64,000 bases of DNA from Calditrichales bacterium MX18-03 (GTDB taxonomy: Bacteria; Bacillota; Clostridia; Lutisporales; Lutisporaceae): assembly GCA_021083345.1 (NCBI GenBank), contig JAJGRE010000001.1, positions 992,001 to 1,056,000 of the forward strand, given 5' to 3'. Each line of letters opens with the position of its first letter. Positions within the stretch are counted from its first letter, which is position 1. The translations under genes and the position numbers were made by a program. Shown one piece after another: positions 31,808-41,005 of this stretch. Below the pieces are notes generated by a model that searched no databases, was not told the origin of the DNA, and worked only from the letters and a program-made list of their open reading frames with translations.

Positions 31808-33706
31808 TGTATATTGCCGCAAGAATTCAGTCATTTCTTCCACCAGATCATTCTTAATAATCAGGTCGGAGTAGCCCAGGCTTTTCTGCATCATCGCCTT
31901 TTCCTTCTTCAGCTTTTCAATGTCATAGGGCTTGCCGTCCGCTGCTTCGAATGCCAAGCCATCCGCTGTCAGCGACAGGTATTCATCCGTGCGGAAATAA
32001 CCGTGACGCATCACCACCAGGCCATCTTGTGAATTCAGTAGATCCCGTCCCAGCATAGGCATGGCACTGCTGTCAACCCCCATGATGTTCAAAAGCGTCG
32101 GCATTACATCCACACCGCCGCCTGCCGTGTGCCGGACCTCAGCCGGCTTGCCGCCGGGCAGGCGGATTAGGAAAGGCATTTTCTGATGGTTCACCCATTC
32201 AAAATCGTTCATGTCCTTGATGTCCAAAACCCTGGCCAGCTCTTCCTTCTTATCCTTCGGTATCGCATAATGGTCTCCATACAGTGCAATAACCACATCA
32301 TCCAGCATACCTTCTCTCTCCAGCTCGTCTAGAAAGTCTCCTAATGCTTCATCTGCATAATGGACTGCTTCCAGGTAATTGCCCAAAAAAGTATTCTTAT
32401 ATGCCCCTACATCAAAGGGACTATACAGTGACTTGTCATTATCGAAGGGATAATGACTGGTCAGAGTGATCATAAAGGCGTAATAGGGCTGGGGCAGCTG
32501 TTTCAGCCGCTCTAGCGACTGCCGGAAGAAGGATTTGTCCGAAAGGCCCATTCCGATGATCTCATCCTGCTCCATATGGTTTTTGTTATAAAACGCATCA
32601 AAGCCCAGCGAGGGATACATGACGCTCCGATTCCAGAACCCAGGCTTGTAAGCATGCATGACAATCGAGTTGTAGCCTTCCTCCTTCAAACGCCGCGGCA
32701 TACTGTAGTACTTGTTGCCAGAAAACCTAATGTAGGCGGATCCGTCCTTCACGGGGAAGAGGGATACATTTGCCATGAATTCCGCATCAGAGGTTCCTCC
32801 GCCTGCCGTTTCACAATAGAAATTTTCAAAGTACAGGCTTTGCCTTGCCAGACGGTTCAGGTTGGGGGTGATCTCCTGGCCCTGCACTTTCCGGTTGATT
32901 ACAAATTCCTGCAGCGCTTCAACCTGTATAACAATCAGATTTTTGCCCTGACCGATACCGTGGTATTTTGGCTGAAGTGCTTGCTCCTTCTTTTTATTCA
33001 AAAGGAAATCCTTTATTTTCTGCTTTTCTTCTTCTGCCAAGGGTTCCTTGTCATTGTAGCCGGACTTGTAGAATTGATAAGCGTCGATTCCGTGGAAACT
33101 TAGCAAGCCGATATTCTGCACGATAAAAACACGGTCATAAAAAGAAGTCAGGATGTAAGGCTGGCTCTTCAGCAGCTGCCCGATGCCATACCAGCTGAAA
33201 AAGATACCCAGTAACAATGCCGCCGAAAAGCTTCCAAGCCGCATCCATACGCTGCTGGCCTGCCGCTTCACCTTCCTGACCCACAAAAACATAGGCAGGC
33301 ACAACAAGTCCAGTATAAACAGCAGGTCATAACCATGCAGCAAGCTTAATACGCTGCTCTTGACAGAGCCGACGTTGGATGCCTGGGTCAGCAGGGGAAC
33401 CGATATCACATCGTTGAAATACCTGAAAAAAATCATGTCCGCTATGATGACGAATGTGATCCCGCAGTTGATCAAATAAAGTAAGGCTGTGCTGAAAGGC
33501 CTGGGTACAAATGCAACCCAGGAAACGACAATCAGCACCGTTCCCAGGACTGAGGCAAACAAAGCCAGCGATGTCCTGCTGCCGTCCACCAACCTGTTGA
33601 AGAATAACAGCTTGAACAAGATCATGGCAATGAACAACACAACATCCCATTCAAAAAAAAGTCTGGCACTTTCATTAATATTCCGTGTAAAAAAGGTAAT
33701 TTTCAT
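31799..33706 (-). CDS. ltaS: LtaS-family sulfatase-fold membrane enzyme (lipoteichoic acid synthase type)
   Basis: 635 residues: five N-terminal membrane segments, then an extracellular alkaline-phosphatase-fold domain. The catalytic Thr305 is in AGGGTSDAEFMANVSLFP; other metal-site motifs are LIVIQVEALQEF and VIALYGDHYAIP. LtaS enzymes transfer glycerol phosphate from phosphatidylglycerol to build lipoteichoic acid. The ATG at 33706 follows GGAGAGAAGCAA; a longer frame upstream lies in the promoter/leader. It is monocistronic. Confidence 0.9.
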   Translation of the reverse strand: MKITFFTRNINESARLFFEWDVVLFIAMILFKLLFFNRLVDGSRTSLALFASVLGTVLIVVSWVAFVPRPFSTALLYLINCGITFVIIADMIFFRYFNDVISVPLLTQASNVGSVKSSVLSLLHGYDLLFILDLLCLPMFLWVRKVKRQASSVWMRLGSFSAALLLGIFFSWYGIGQLLKSQPYILTSFYDRVFIVQNIGLLSFHGIDAYQFYKSGYNDKEPLAEEEKQKIKDFLLNKKKEQALQPKYHGIGQGKNLIVIQVEALQEFVINRKVQGQEITPNLNRLARQSLYFENFYCETAGGGTSDAEFMANVSLFPVKDGSAYIRFSGNKYYSMPRRLKEEGYNSIVMHAYKPGFWNRSVMYPSLGFDAFYNKNHMEQDEIIGMGLSDKSFFRQSLERLKQLPQPYYAFMITLTSHYPFDNDKSLYSPFDVGAYKNTFLGNYLEAVHYADEALGDFLDELEREGMLDDVVIALYGDHYAIPKDKKEELARVLDIKDMNDFEWVNHQKMPFLIRLPGGKPAEVRHTAGGGVDVMPTLLNIMGVDSSAMPMLGRDLLNSQDGLVVMRHGYFRTDEYLSLTADGLAFEAADGKPYDIEKLKKEKAMMQKSLGYSDLIIKNDLVEEMTEFLRQYTKK

Positions 33707-33739
33707 TTGCTTCTCTCCGAGTCTTCGTTCATTATAATA

Positions 33740-33765
33740 GGCTGCGATCTTATTCTTTCGCAGCC
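33740..33765 (-). other. Hairpin in the ltaS leader
   Basis: GGCTGCGA (33740-33747) pairs with TCGCAGCC (33758-33765) between the promoter and the ribosome site; no T-run follows, so a message-stability or control element is more likely than a terminator. Confidence 0.45.
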
Positions 33766-33771
33766 CATTAT

Positions 33772-33800
33772 ATTTTACACCATTATCCGGTTTTTCACAA
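33772..33800 (-). promoter_or_regulatory. Promoter of ltaS
   Basis: TTGTGA (complement of 33795-33800), 17-base spacer, TAAAAT (complement of 33772-33777). It lies directly behind the citrate synthase stop. Confidence 0.6.
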
Positions 33801-33809
33801 TCCCTTTCA

Positions 33810-35174
33810 TCAAAGGGCACGGTCCTTCAATGGAACATATTCCATACTGGGACTGACGTTACGGTACGCTGGCCGTATGATCTTGTTGTCGCTGACAATG
33901 GTCTCGATCCGATGGGCACACCATCCGGCTATCCGGGATGCTGCAAAAAGCGGCGTATACAACTCACAGGGTATGCCCAGCTTGTCATACACAAAACCCG
34001 AATACAGGTCGACATTGGCAGATAGAATGTAGTCTGCTCCCTTCAGTTCCTTGAAAAGTTCAATGGTCAGTTCTTCGATGTTCTGATACAGCTTGAATTC
34101 CTCCACTGCATCCTTTTCCAAAGCCAGCTCATAGGCCTTCCCTTTAAGCAGCAGCGCCCGCGGATCGGACTTGGTATATACCGCATGCCCCATACCATAA
34201 ATCAAGCCTTCTTTATTGTACACTTCCTTTTTTATGATTCTGAGCAGGTAGTCCTTGAGCTTTCCGCGGTCTTTCCAGTCGGCTGCATTGGCGCGGATAT
34301 TGTTTATCATATCCCGTACCATGATATTGGCACCGCCGTGCTTGGGACCTTTGAGGCATCCCACTGCTGCAGCGATGGCTGAATAAGAATCCGTTCCATT
34401 GGAGGAAACCACATGGGTAGCAAAGCTGGAATTGTCTCCCCCCCCGTGGTCCGCATGGATGGCCATGCAAAGGTCCAGCGTTTCTGCTTCCACCTGGGTA
34501 TAGGCATTATCCGGTCTGGTCATATGGAGTATGTTCTCCGCAGTGCCTATCCCAGGCTTCGGCGGATGGATAAAGAGGCTCTTGCCGTCAAAATAATGGG
34601 CTTTTGCCTGGTAGCCGTATGAAATAATGGTTGGGAACCTAGCCAACAGCTCGATACTCTGCCTTAGGACATTCTTAACCGATATGTCATCGGGGTTTTC
34701 ATCGTGGGAATAGAGCACCAGGATGCTCCTCTGCAGCTTGTTCATGATATCCTTGCTGGGAATTTTCAGGATCATGTTCTCAGTGAAACCCTTGGGCAAA
34801 TCCCTGCCGGCGTCCAGCATATCATTGAATTTCTGCAGTTCCTGTGCTGTCGGCAGCTCTCCGAACATGAGCAGGTAAGCTGTCTCCTCAAACCCCCTGC
34901 GTTTTTCCATCTGAAAGCCTGATACCAGGTCGGCAATATTGATCCCTCTGAAGTACAGCTCCCCCTCACAGGGTACCTTCTCATTGTTTTCCAGTCGGTA
35001 GCCGATGACGGAGCCAACTCGGGTCAAGCCTACCAATACCCCGGTGCCGTTTTCGTTCCGCAGCCCCCGCTTCACATTATACATGTCATAGTATTTAGGC
35101 TCAATATAATCGTTGGCTTCGATTTTGCCTGCCAGGCCGTCAAAAAAATCATTATTATCAAATCCTATAGCCAT
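33810..35174 (-). CDS. gltA: Citrate synthase (Si type, GltA family)
   Basis: 454 residues, somewhat longer than Bacillus CitZ. Active-site blocks are CLKGPKHGGANIMVRDMI (His), YGMGHAVYTKSDPRA (His) and LYSGFVYDKLGIP (Asp). It condenses oxaloacetate and acetyl-CoA. It is the third gene of acn-icd-gltA, with only 2 bases after icd; the ATG follows GGAGG by 7 bases. With no other TCA genes here, the operon serves 2-oxoglutarate and glutamate synthesis. Confidence 0.93.
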   Translation of the reverse strand: MAIGFDNNDFFDGLAGKIEANDYIEPKYYDMYNVKRGLRNENGTGVLVGLTRVGSVIGYRLENNEKVPCEGELYFRGINIADLVSGFQMEKRRGFEETAYLLMFGELPTAQELQKFNDMLDAGRDLPKGFTENMILKIPSKDIMNKLQRSILVLYSHDENPDDISVKNVLRQSIELLARFPTIISYGYQAKAHYFDGKSLFIHPPKPGIGTAENILHMTRPDNAYTQVEAETLDLCMAIHADHGGGDNSSFATHVVSSNGTDSYSAIAAAVGCLKGPKHGGANIMVRDMINNIRANAADWKDRGKLKDYLLRIIKKEVYNKEGLIYGMGHAVYTKSDPRALLLKGKAYELALEKDAVEEFKLYQNIEELTIELFKELKGADYILSANVDLYSGFVYDKLGIPCELYTPLFAASRIAGWCAHRIETIVSDNKIIRPAYRNVSPSMEYVPLKDRAL

Positions 35175-35176
35175 GC

Positions 35177-36196
35177 CTATGCCTCCTCGCCGGATAAACT
35201 CAAAAGATTTCGGATCATTTCCGCTGTGAATGCAGCCGTGGTTGCGTGTCCGCCCAAATCTCCCGTCAGAACCGTGCCGCTTTCTATTGTCATCATTACT
35301 GCTTTCCTGATTTTACAGGCAGCTGTATGCTCACCCAGGTAGTCCAGCATCATGGCGCCTGAGAGAATCAGCGCAGTTGGATTTGCCATTCCCTTGCCTG
35401 CGATATCCGGTGCACTGCCGTGTACTGCTTCAAATATTGCCATGCTATCTCCGATGTTGGCCCCCGGTACAATGCCCAAGCCGCCGACCAAGCCGGCGCA
35501 GAGATCTGACAGGATGTCCCCGTATAGATTCATTGTGACGATGACATCATAACGGTCCGGTTTTGTCACCAGCTGCATGCACATATTATCAACAATCACG
35601 TCCTCAAATTCAATCCCGGGATAGGCTTGAGACACACGTCTGGCCGTATCCAGGAAAAGTCCGTCCGTCAGCTTGAGAATATTGGCTTTATGAACCGCCG
35701 TTACCTTTTTCCTTCCTTGCCTTGCGGCATAGTCAAAAGCGCGCCTCACAATACGCTCTGACGCATGCTCCGTGATGATTTTCAAGGCTTCTGCCTTGCC
35801 CGGCTCGATAACCTTCTCAATGCCGCAATACAGGTCCTCGGTATTCTCTCTGAAAATGACCAGATCCAACCCTTTGAAGGGCGTTATGATTCCGGGAATG
35901 GATATGACAGGCCGCAAATTGGTATATAGGTCATATTTGTTGCGCAGCATCACATTGATACTGCGGAAGCCTTTTCCTACAGGTGTTGTGATGGGGCCCT
36001 TCAGTGCCACCCGGTTGCGCTCCAGGCTTTGGAATACGGCATCCGGAACCAGGCTTCCTGTTTGCTCCCACACTGCTTCACCTGCGTTAACCATTTCCCA
36101 TTCCACTGGGACGCCGGTGGCATCGATCACACGGCTGGCTGCTTGTGCCACCTCCGGTCCTATTCCGTCACCCGGTATCAGCGTAATCTTATACAT
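35177..36196 (-). CDS. icd: Isocitrate dehydrogenase (NAD-type family)
   Basis: 339 residues of the isocitrate/isopropylmalate dehydrogenase family: LIPGDGIGPEV at the start, FRENTEDLYCGIE (substrate-binding Ser/Thr-Glu block), MNLYGDILSDLCAGLVGGLG (metal Asp) and VHGSAPDIAGKGMANPTA. Short length and the ENTEDLY block favour the NAD-dependent isocitrate branch over LeuB, and the neighbours aconitase and citrate synthase agree. It overlaps the acn gene by 8 bases. Confidence 0.92.
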   Translation of the reverse strand: MYKITLIPGDGIGPEVAQAASRVIDATGVPVEWEMVNAGEAVWEQTGSLVPDAVFQSLERNRVALKGPITTPVGKGFRSINVMLRNKYDLYTNLRPVISIPGIITPFKGLDLVIFRENTEDLYCGIEKVIEPGKAEALKIITEHASERIVRRAFDYAARQGRKKVTAVHKANILKLTDGLFLDTARRVSQAYPGIEFEDVIVDNMCMQLVTKPDRYDVIVTMNLYGDILSDLCAGLVGGLGIVPGANIGDSMAIFEAVHGSAPDIAGKGMANPTALILSGAMMLDYLGEHTAACKIRKAVMMTIESGTVLTGDLGGHATTAAFTAEMIRNLLSLSGEEA

Positions 36197-38138
36197 CCTT
36201 CCCCGCTCCTTCCTGCTGCATTTTCAGGTAATTCAGATAACCGCCTGCCAGCAGAACGGCAGCATCGGTCTTTGAGCCCTCAAAGCGGCATTGTACCGCA
36301 AAATCCTGTGTTTTATTGATGACACGGACCATACCGTCCCCATCCAAGGTCTCTGCCGCATTCTCCAGCTCAAGCACGTCGAATTCTTCAAACCGGTCAT
36401 AGTCTTCCTTGCGGGCAAATACCAAAGGCAGGATACCGGAGTTGATGAGATTGGCCTTATGAATCCTGGCAAAGGACTTAGCCAATACGGCTTTGACCCC
36501 CAGATACAGCGGCACCAGTGCCGCATGCTCCCGGCTGGAGCCCTGGCCGTAGTTTTCACCGCCCATCACGAAGCCGCCGCCGTTTTCCTGAGCCTTTTGC
36601 CTGAAATCCTTTGACAAGGTTCCGAAGCAATACTGCGAAAGCACCGGTATATTGGAACGGTAAGGCAGCAGCTTGGCATCCGAGGGCATGATATCATCCG
36701 TCGTGATATTGTCCCGCACTTTGAGGAGCAGCTTGCCCTTCAGGACGGCTGCCATGGGTGCGTTGACAGGAAAGGGCTTTATGTTGGGACCCATTATCAA
36801 TTCCAGGTTATTTCTGTTCTCAGGCGGATAGACAAAATAACCGTCATGCACCGCAAACTTATGAGGCAGCGGGATAGCCGGCAGGTCCAGCCCTGCAGAA
36901 TCAGGACTGGTCAGGCTGCCAATCAAGGCTGATACAGCAGCTGTTTCCGGACTGACCAGGAAAACCTCTGCCGAATCGGTACCGCAGCGTCCTTTGAAAT
37001 TCCTGTTGAAGGTCCTCAAGGAGATCGCGTTGGACTTTGGCGCTTGTCCCATGCCGATACAGGGTCCGCATGAGGCTTCGATTATCCTTGCCCCGGCAGC
37101 AATCAAATCCCCCAAGGCGCCGTTTTCGGCCATCATGCTCAAGATGTTGCTGGAGCCTGGGGCGATAATCAGACTGACATCGGCGTGAACCTTTTTGCCC
37201 TTCAAGATCGCCGCCACCTTCATCAGATCTGTATAAGACGCATTAGTACAGGATCCAATAGCAACCTGGTCTACTTTAACTCTTCCAAGCGACTCAACCG
37301 CTGCTACGTTATCCGGGCTGTGGGGTTTTGCCGCCAAAGGCCGGATTTCTTCAAGATGGATGGCAATCTTCTTATCATACACGGCACCGCTTTCTGCGCA
37401 CAATGGAATATAGTCCGCTTCCCGGCCTTGCCTGCTCAGGAAAGCCTTAGTGCCTTCGTCACTGGGGAATATGGAGGTGGTAGCACCAAGCTCTGCACCC
37501 ATATTGGTTATGGTGGCACGGTCAGTTGCGGAAAGATGCTGAACACCCTCTCCGGAGTATTCAATGATATAGCCTACTCCCCCTTTGACGGTCAGAAGCT
37601 TCAGAACATGGAGGATGACATCCTTTGCGGATACCCAGGGCCTCAGTTTTCCACACAACTCAATATTCATAACTTTAGGTACCGTGAAGGTGTATGTTCC
37701 GTTTGCCATCGCAGCAGCTACATCCAGCCCTCCTGCACCAATGGCCAGCATCCCCAGTCCGCCTCCTGTAGGCGTATGGCTGTCGGAGCCCAGCAGGATG
37801 TCCCCTGGCTTGCCAAAACGCTCCAGATGCAGCTGATGGCATATGCCGTTGCCCGGTTTTGAAAAAATCAGGCCGTATTTGGCTGCTGCGCTTTGTATGA
37901 AGGCGTGATCATCCGCGTTTTCGAATCCCGTCTGAAGGGTGTTATGATCGATATAGGCAACCGATAGCTCGGTTTTGATTTCATTTATATTCATGGCTTC
38001 CATTTGCAGGTATACCATGGTGCCGGTGGAATCCTGGGTCAATGTTTGGTTGACCTTGACCGTCACTTCACTGCCGGGGGTCAGCTCTCCCGATACGAGG
38101 TTTTTTTCGATGATTTTGTAAGCTAATGAATTTTTCAT
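36189..38138 (-). CDS. acn: Aconitate hydratase
   Basis: 649 residues. HQLHLERFGKPGDILLGSDS with SHTPTGGGLGMLAIGAGGLD, AIGSCTNASYTDL and ASCGPCIGMGQAP give the three Cys ligands of the 4Fe-4S cluster; the swivel domain has GGENYGQGSSREHAALVP. It is the compact mitochondrial-like class seen in Clostridia and converts citrate to isocitrate. The ATG at 38138 is set by GCAGGAGGACGTT. First gene of the operon, behind a perfect consensus promoter. Confidence 0.92.
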   Translation of the reverse strand: MKNSLAYKIIEKNLVSGELTPGSEVTVKVNQTLTQDSTGTMVYLQMEAMNINEIKTELSVAYIDHNTLQTGFENADDHAFIQSAAAKYGLIFSKPGNGICHQLHLERFGKPGDILLGSDSHTPTGGGLGMLAIGAGGLDVAAAMANGTYTFTVPKVMNIELCGKLRPWVSAKDVILHVLKLLTVKGGVGYIIEYSGEGVQHLSATDRATITNMGAELGATTSIFPSDEGTKAFLSRQGREADYIPLCAESGAVYDKKIAIHLEEIRPLAAKPHSPDNVAAVESLGRVKVDQVAIGSCTNASYTDLMKVAAILKGKKVHADVSLIIAPGSSNILSMMAENGALGDLIAAGARIIEASCGPCIGMGQAPKSNAISLRTFNRNFKGRCGTDSAEVFLVSPETAAVSALIGSLTSPDSAGLDLPAIPLPHKFAVHDGYFVYPPENRNNLELIMGPNIKPFPVNAPMAAVLKGKLLLKVRDNITTDDIMPSDAKLLPYRSNIPVLSQYCFGTLSKDFRQKAQENGGGFVMGGENYGQGSSREHAALVPLYLGVKAVLAKSFARIHKANLINSGILPLVFARKEDYDRFEEFDVLELENAAETLDGDGMVRVINKTQDFAVQCRFEGSKTDAAVLLAGGYLNYLKMQQEGAGKDV

Positions 38139-38178
38139 AACGTCCTCCTGCAATTTTCAAAAAACATTATTTCTCCCT

Positions 38179-38207
38179 ATTATATTGGATTCCATCCCCA
38201 ATGTCAA
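38179..38207 (-). promoter_or_regulatory. Perfect consensus promoter of acn-icd-gltA
   Basis: TTGACA (complement of 38202-38207), 17-base spacer, TATAAT (complement of 38179-38184). Confidence 0.85.
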
Positions 38208-38380
38208 TAATGCATATACAGAATATATAATATTTATGAATGCATTTATCGCAGTGTTACTTCTGGTAATATGGCATGCATCCAATCATTTTGGCGTTTC
38301 TGAATATTTTAACGAAGGAATGTTATAATTCATTATGCATATTTATGCTTGCATATTCATAATTATTGGCATCAATTGTA
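38208..38380. promoter_or_regulatory. A/T-rich region with repeated TGCATA-type dyads upstream of acn
   Basis: The 437-base gap 38139-38575 has no gene. Upstream of the acn promoter it holds several related half-sites: TAATGCATATAC (38208-), TTATGAATGCATTTATC (from 38235), GGCATGCATCC (from 38273), and CATTATGCATATTTATGC followed by TTGCATATTCATAAT (38331-38373). They look like a cluster of regulator sites for the citrate genes; which regulator is not known. Confidence 0.4.
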
Positions 38381-38529
38381 TGTAAACTCAAAAAAATAAT
38401 TAAAGCACCTTGACCCTATCCGTCAATTCGCTTTAACCTTGAAGCATTATTTTGAAGCCTCTCACAAGAAAATTGCATCCCACATCAGGAATTATTGCAA
38501 TCATCCCTCTGCTAACAAAGTAAAAACAA

Positions 38530-38555
38530 AGGCGCCTGATTTAAATCAGACGCCT
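38530..38555 (-). terminator. Terminator of the serine operon
   Basis: AGGCGCCTGATTT and AAATCAGACGCCT form a 13-bp stem with one mismatch; on the minus strand it is followed by TTGTTTTT, just after the DUF1015 gene. Confidence 0.8.
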
Positions 38556-38575
38556 GAATTCTGCTTAGATGCAGA

Positions 38576-39820
38576 TTATAGCTCGTGTATGAACAAACCG
38601 CTGCGGAGCTTCGGCTCAAACCAGGTGGATTTTGGCGGCATCACCTGTCCTGCATCCGCAATGGACATCAAATCATCGATGGTGGTCGGGAACATGGAGA
38701 AGGCAACCTTCATTCCGCCGTCGACGCGCTTCTCAAGCTCTTTGAGGCCTCTGATCCCGCCGACAAAGTCGATCCTCTTGTCCGTCCTGGGGTCCTGTAT
38801 TCCCAATATCGGCCTCAAGAGATTGTTCTGCATGATAGAGACATCCAGTCTGTCAACCGGATCGTTCTCATCATAGGTGCCGGCTTTCGCCGTCAGCTTA
38901 TACCACTTGCCATCCATGTACATGCCGAAGGCATGCTTGGCTTCCGGCTTGTACTGACCCTCGCCCTGATAAGGCTCTATCGCAAACTTCTCCGCCACCT
39001 TATCCATAAAGGACGCTTCCGAATTGCCGTTCAGATCCTTCACAACACGGTTATAGTCCATGATATAAAGCTGCTCATCCGGGAACAGGACCGAGAGGAA
39101 GAAATTAAATTCCTCGTCTCCTTTATAGCTGGGGAACTGTTCTCTCCTCTTGATGCCCACCTTGACTGCCGAAGCAGAACGATGGTGTCCGTCAGCTATG
39201 TAGAGGTAATCAATGGATGCAAATTCCGCTTCCAGCTTTTCTACCACTGCCTGATCGTCAATAACCCATACCGTATGACCTATACTGTCATCGGAAACAA
39301 AATCATATACCGGCTTATGAACGTCCATCCATCCATTGATCAGATTGTTGATCTCACTCTTGGCCTTGTAAGTCAGGAATATCGGTCCGGTATTGGCATT
39401 GGTGTAATCCACATGGTTGATCCTGTCCTGCTCTTTATCAGCACGGGTATGCTCATGCTTCTTGATGATGTTGTTCATATAGTCGTCAATGGAGGTGCAG
39501 CCCACAAGGCCGATCTGCGCCCGGCCGTTCATAACCTGCTTGTAAATATACAGGCATCCCTTCTGGTCCTGTATGAAGGTTCCTTCTTGGATCATCTGCT
39601 GCATATTGTCCCTGGCCTTTTCATAAACCCGCTTATCATAGAGGTCTATGGAAGGATCCAGGTCGATTTCCGCCTTGTCAACGTGCAGGAAGGAATAGGG
39701 GTTCCCCTTTACCATTTCCCTTGCCTCGTTGCTGTCCATGACATCGTAAGGGAGTGCTGCGACCTTGTCAGCCAGTGCCGGCGTCGGTCTGATGGCTTTG
39801 AATGCTCGTACTACTGCCAT
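38576..39820 (-). CDS. DUF1015-family protein, possible serine kinase
   Basis: 414 residues. YLYIADGHHRSASAVKVGIK near residue 200 is the DGHHR motif shared with ParB-like serine kinases (SerK/SbnI), and the N-terminus MAVVRAFKAIRPTPALADKV with VAALPYDVMD is the DUF1015 opening. It sits directly downstream of serA with the class V aminotransferase, a recurrent arrangement in Clostridia. A role in serine or phosphoserine handling is therefore likely; kinase activity is inference. No membrane segment. It is followed by a terminator. Confidence 0.82.
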   Translation of the reverse strand: MAVVRAFKAIRPTPALADKVAALPYDVMDSNEAREMVKGNPYSFLHVDKAEIDLDPSIDLYDKRVYEKARDNMQQMIQEGTFIQDQKGCLYIYKQVMNGRAQIGLVGCTSIDDYMNNIIKKHEHTRADKEQDRINHVDYTNANTGPIFLTYKAKSEINNLINGWMDVHKPVYDFVSDDSIGHTVWVIDDQAVVEKLEAEFASIDYLYIADGHHRSASAVKVGIKRREQFPSYKGDEEFNFFLSVLFPDEQLYIMDYNRVVKDLNGNSEASFMDKVAEKFAIEPYQGEGQYKPEAKHAFGMYMDGKWYKLTAKAGTYDENDPVDRLDVSIMQNNLLRPILGIQDPRTDKRIDFVGGIRGLKELEKRVDGGMKVAFSMFPTTIDDLMSIADAGQVMPPKSTWFEPKLRSGLFIHEL

Positions 39821-39848
39821 TCGTTTCTCTCCTATTCAAGTTTCTTAT

Positions 39849-40766
39849 TTAGTTGTTCCTAAAGTGGTTCAATACAATGGACACCACTTCTTCTCCGATC
39901 CGCTCCTGCGCTTCAAGCGTGGAAGCCCCGATATGCGGTGTCAGCGATATTTTCTCGTGGGTATAGATTCTTTCATTCTTTGTGGGCTCTTCTGCAAAAA
40001 CGTCCAGTGCAGCAGCCGCAACTTTGCCGGAATCCAGGGCTGCTACCAGCGCATCCTCGCAAACGACGCCGCCTCTTGCCGTATTGATGATGAACACGCC
40101 GTCCTTCATTTTTGCAAACTGTGCTTCACCGATCAGAGGCGTCTTATCCTTGGAGCCTGGGATGTGCAAGGAAATGAAATCCGAGATACTCAAAAGCTCA
40201 TCAAGGGTCACGTACTTGTACTCGCTGCAGCCTTCATGAGCGCCGCTTCTGTTGGTGTAGACCACCTTCATGCCCAAGGCCAAGGCTCTCTTGCCGGTTT
40301 CTCTGGCAATTCTTCCGAAGCCGATGAGGCCCAAGGTTTTGCCTGCCAACTCGATGCCCTCATAGTTTTTCTTGTTCCACTTGCCCAATCTCATGGTATG
40401 ATTTGCAATATGTATGTACCTGGCCAGGCAGAACATATGGCCGATTGCAAGCTCTGCAACCGATGCGCTGCTGGCATTGGGCGTATTGGCTACCGTGATG
40501 CCGTTCATTTTTGCATACTCGACGTCGATGTTGTCGACGCCTACACCGCCCCGGATAACAAGTTTCAGCTTTCCTGTTTCCAATGCTGCATCGATGATGG
40601 GCTGTCTGACCTTCGTTGCGGATCTGACGATCAAAGCATCAAAATGCTTGACCTGTTCCTTCAGTTCCTCCGGCTCAAAATACTGCTCTACTACTTCAAA
40701 TCCGCTGTTCTTCAGCTTCTCAACTCCCGATTTTTCCATTCCGTCAGTGACAAGTATTTTCTTCAT
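39849..40766 (-). CDS. serA: D-3-phosphoglycerate dehydrogenase, short form
   Basis: 305 residues of the D-2-hydroxyacid dehydrogenase family: NAD fold GKTLGLIGFGRIARETGKRA, catalytic Arg in VRGGVGVDNIDVEYA, Glu region and His in LTPHIGASTLEAQERIG. It lacks the C-terminal ACT domain, so serine feedback through that domain is absent. The ATG at 40766 lies 8 bases after AGGGG; an ATG at 40784 has no site. It has its own promoter in the gap after the aminotransferase gene. Confidence 0.9.
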   Translation of the reverse strand: MKKILVTDGMEKSGVEKLKNSGFEVVEQYFEPEELKEQVKHFDALIVRSATKVRQPIIDAALETGKLKLVIRGGVGVDNIDVEYAKMNGITVANTPNASSASVAELAIGHMFCLARYIHIANHTMRLGKWNKKNYEGIELAGKTLGLIGFGRIARETGKRALALGMKVVYTNRSGAHEGCSEYKYVTLDELLSISDFISLHIPGSKDKTPLIGEAQFAKMKDGVFIINTARGGVVCEDALVAALDSGKVAAAALDVFAEEPTKNERIYTHEKISLTPHIGASTLEAQERIGEEVVSIVLNHFRNN

Positions 40767-40804
40767 TTTTTCAACCCCTACCATTAATTTTTGAATTCAC
40801 TTTC

Positions 40805-40833
40805 ATTATAAGGAATTGTATAGCATAATTCAA
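40805..40833 (-). promoter_or_regulatory. Promoter of serA-DUF1015
   Basis: TTGAAT (complement of 40828-40833), 17-base spacer, TATAAT (complement of 40805-40810). Confidence 0.7.
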
Positions 40834-40960
40834 ACCTTTTGTCACAAGATTTTACAAATGGCATTGAAAATTGTGCGCTATTCGCGTACTATCTATTATT
40901 TTTGTACATAGATACAAAAACAGAATCATGACACAAGTGAAATAGTATAGCTTAATGAAT

Positions 40961-40990
40961 GCGTCTCACGCATGATGATACGTGAGACGC
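40961..40990 (-). terminator. Hairpin after the class V aminotransferase gene
   Basis: GCGTCTCACG (40961-40970) pairs with CGTGAGACGC (40981-40990) with a 10-base loop. The tail on the minus strand (ATTCATT) is only partly T-rich, so it may be an incomplete terminator that lets some transcript reach serA. Confidence 0.55.
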
Positions 40991-41005
40991 AAAAGAGTCG
41001 GTCTA

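Noticed and set aside
38585-39862. Long plus-strand open frame opposite the DUF1015 gene
   Set aside because: Antisense shadow of a gene with clear motifs; the translation has no recognisable domain.
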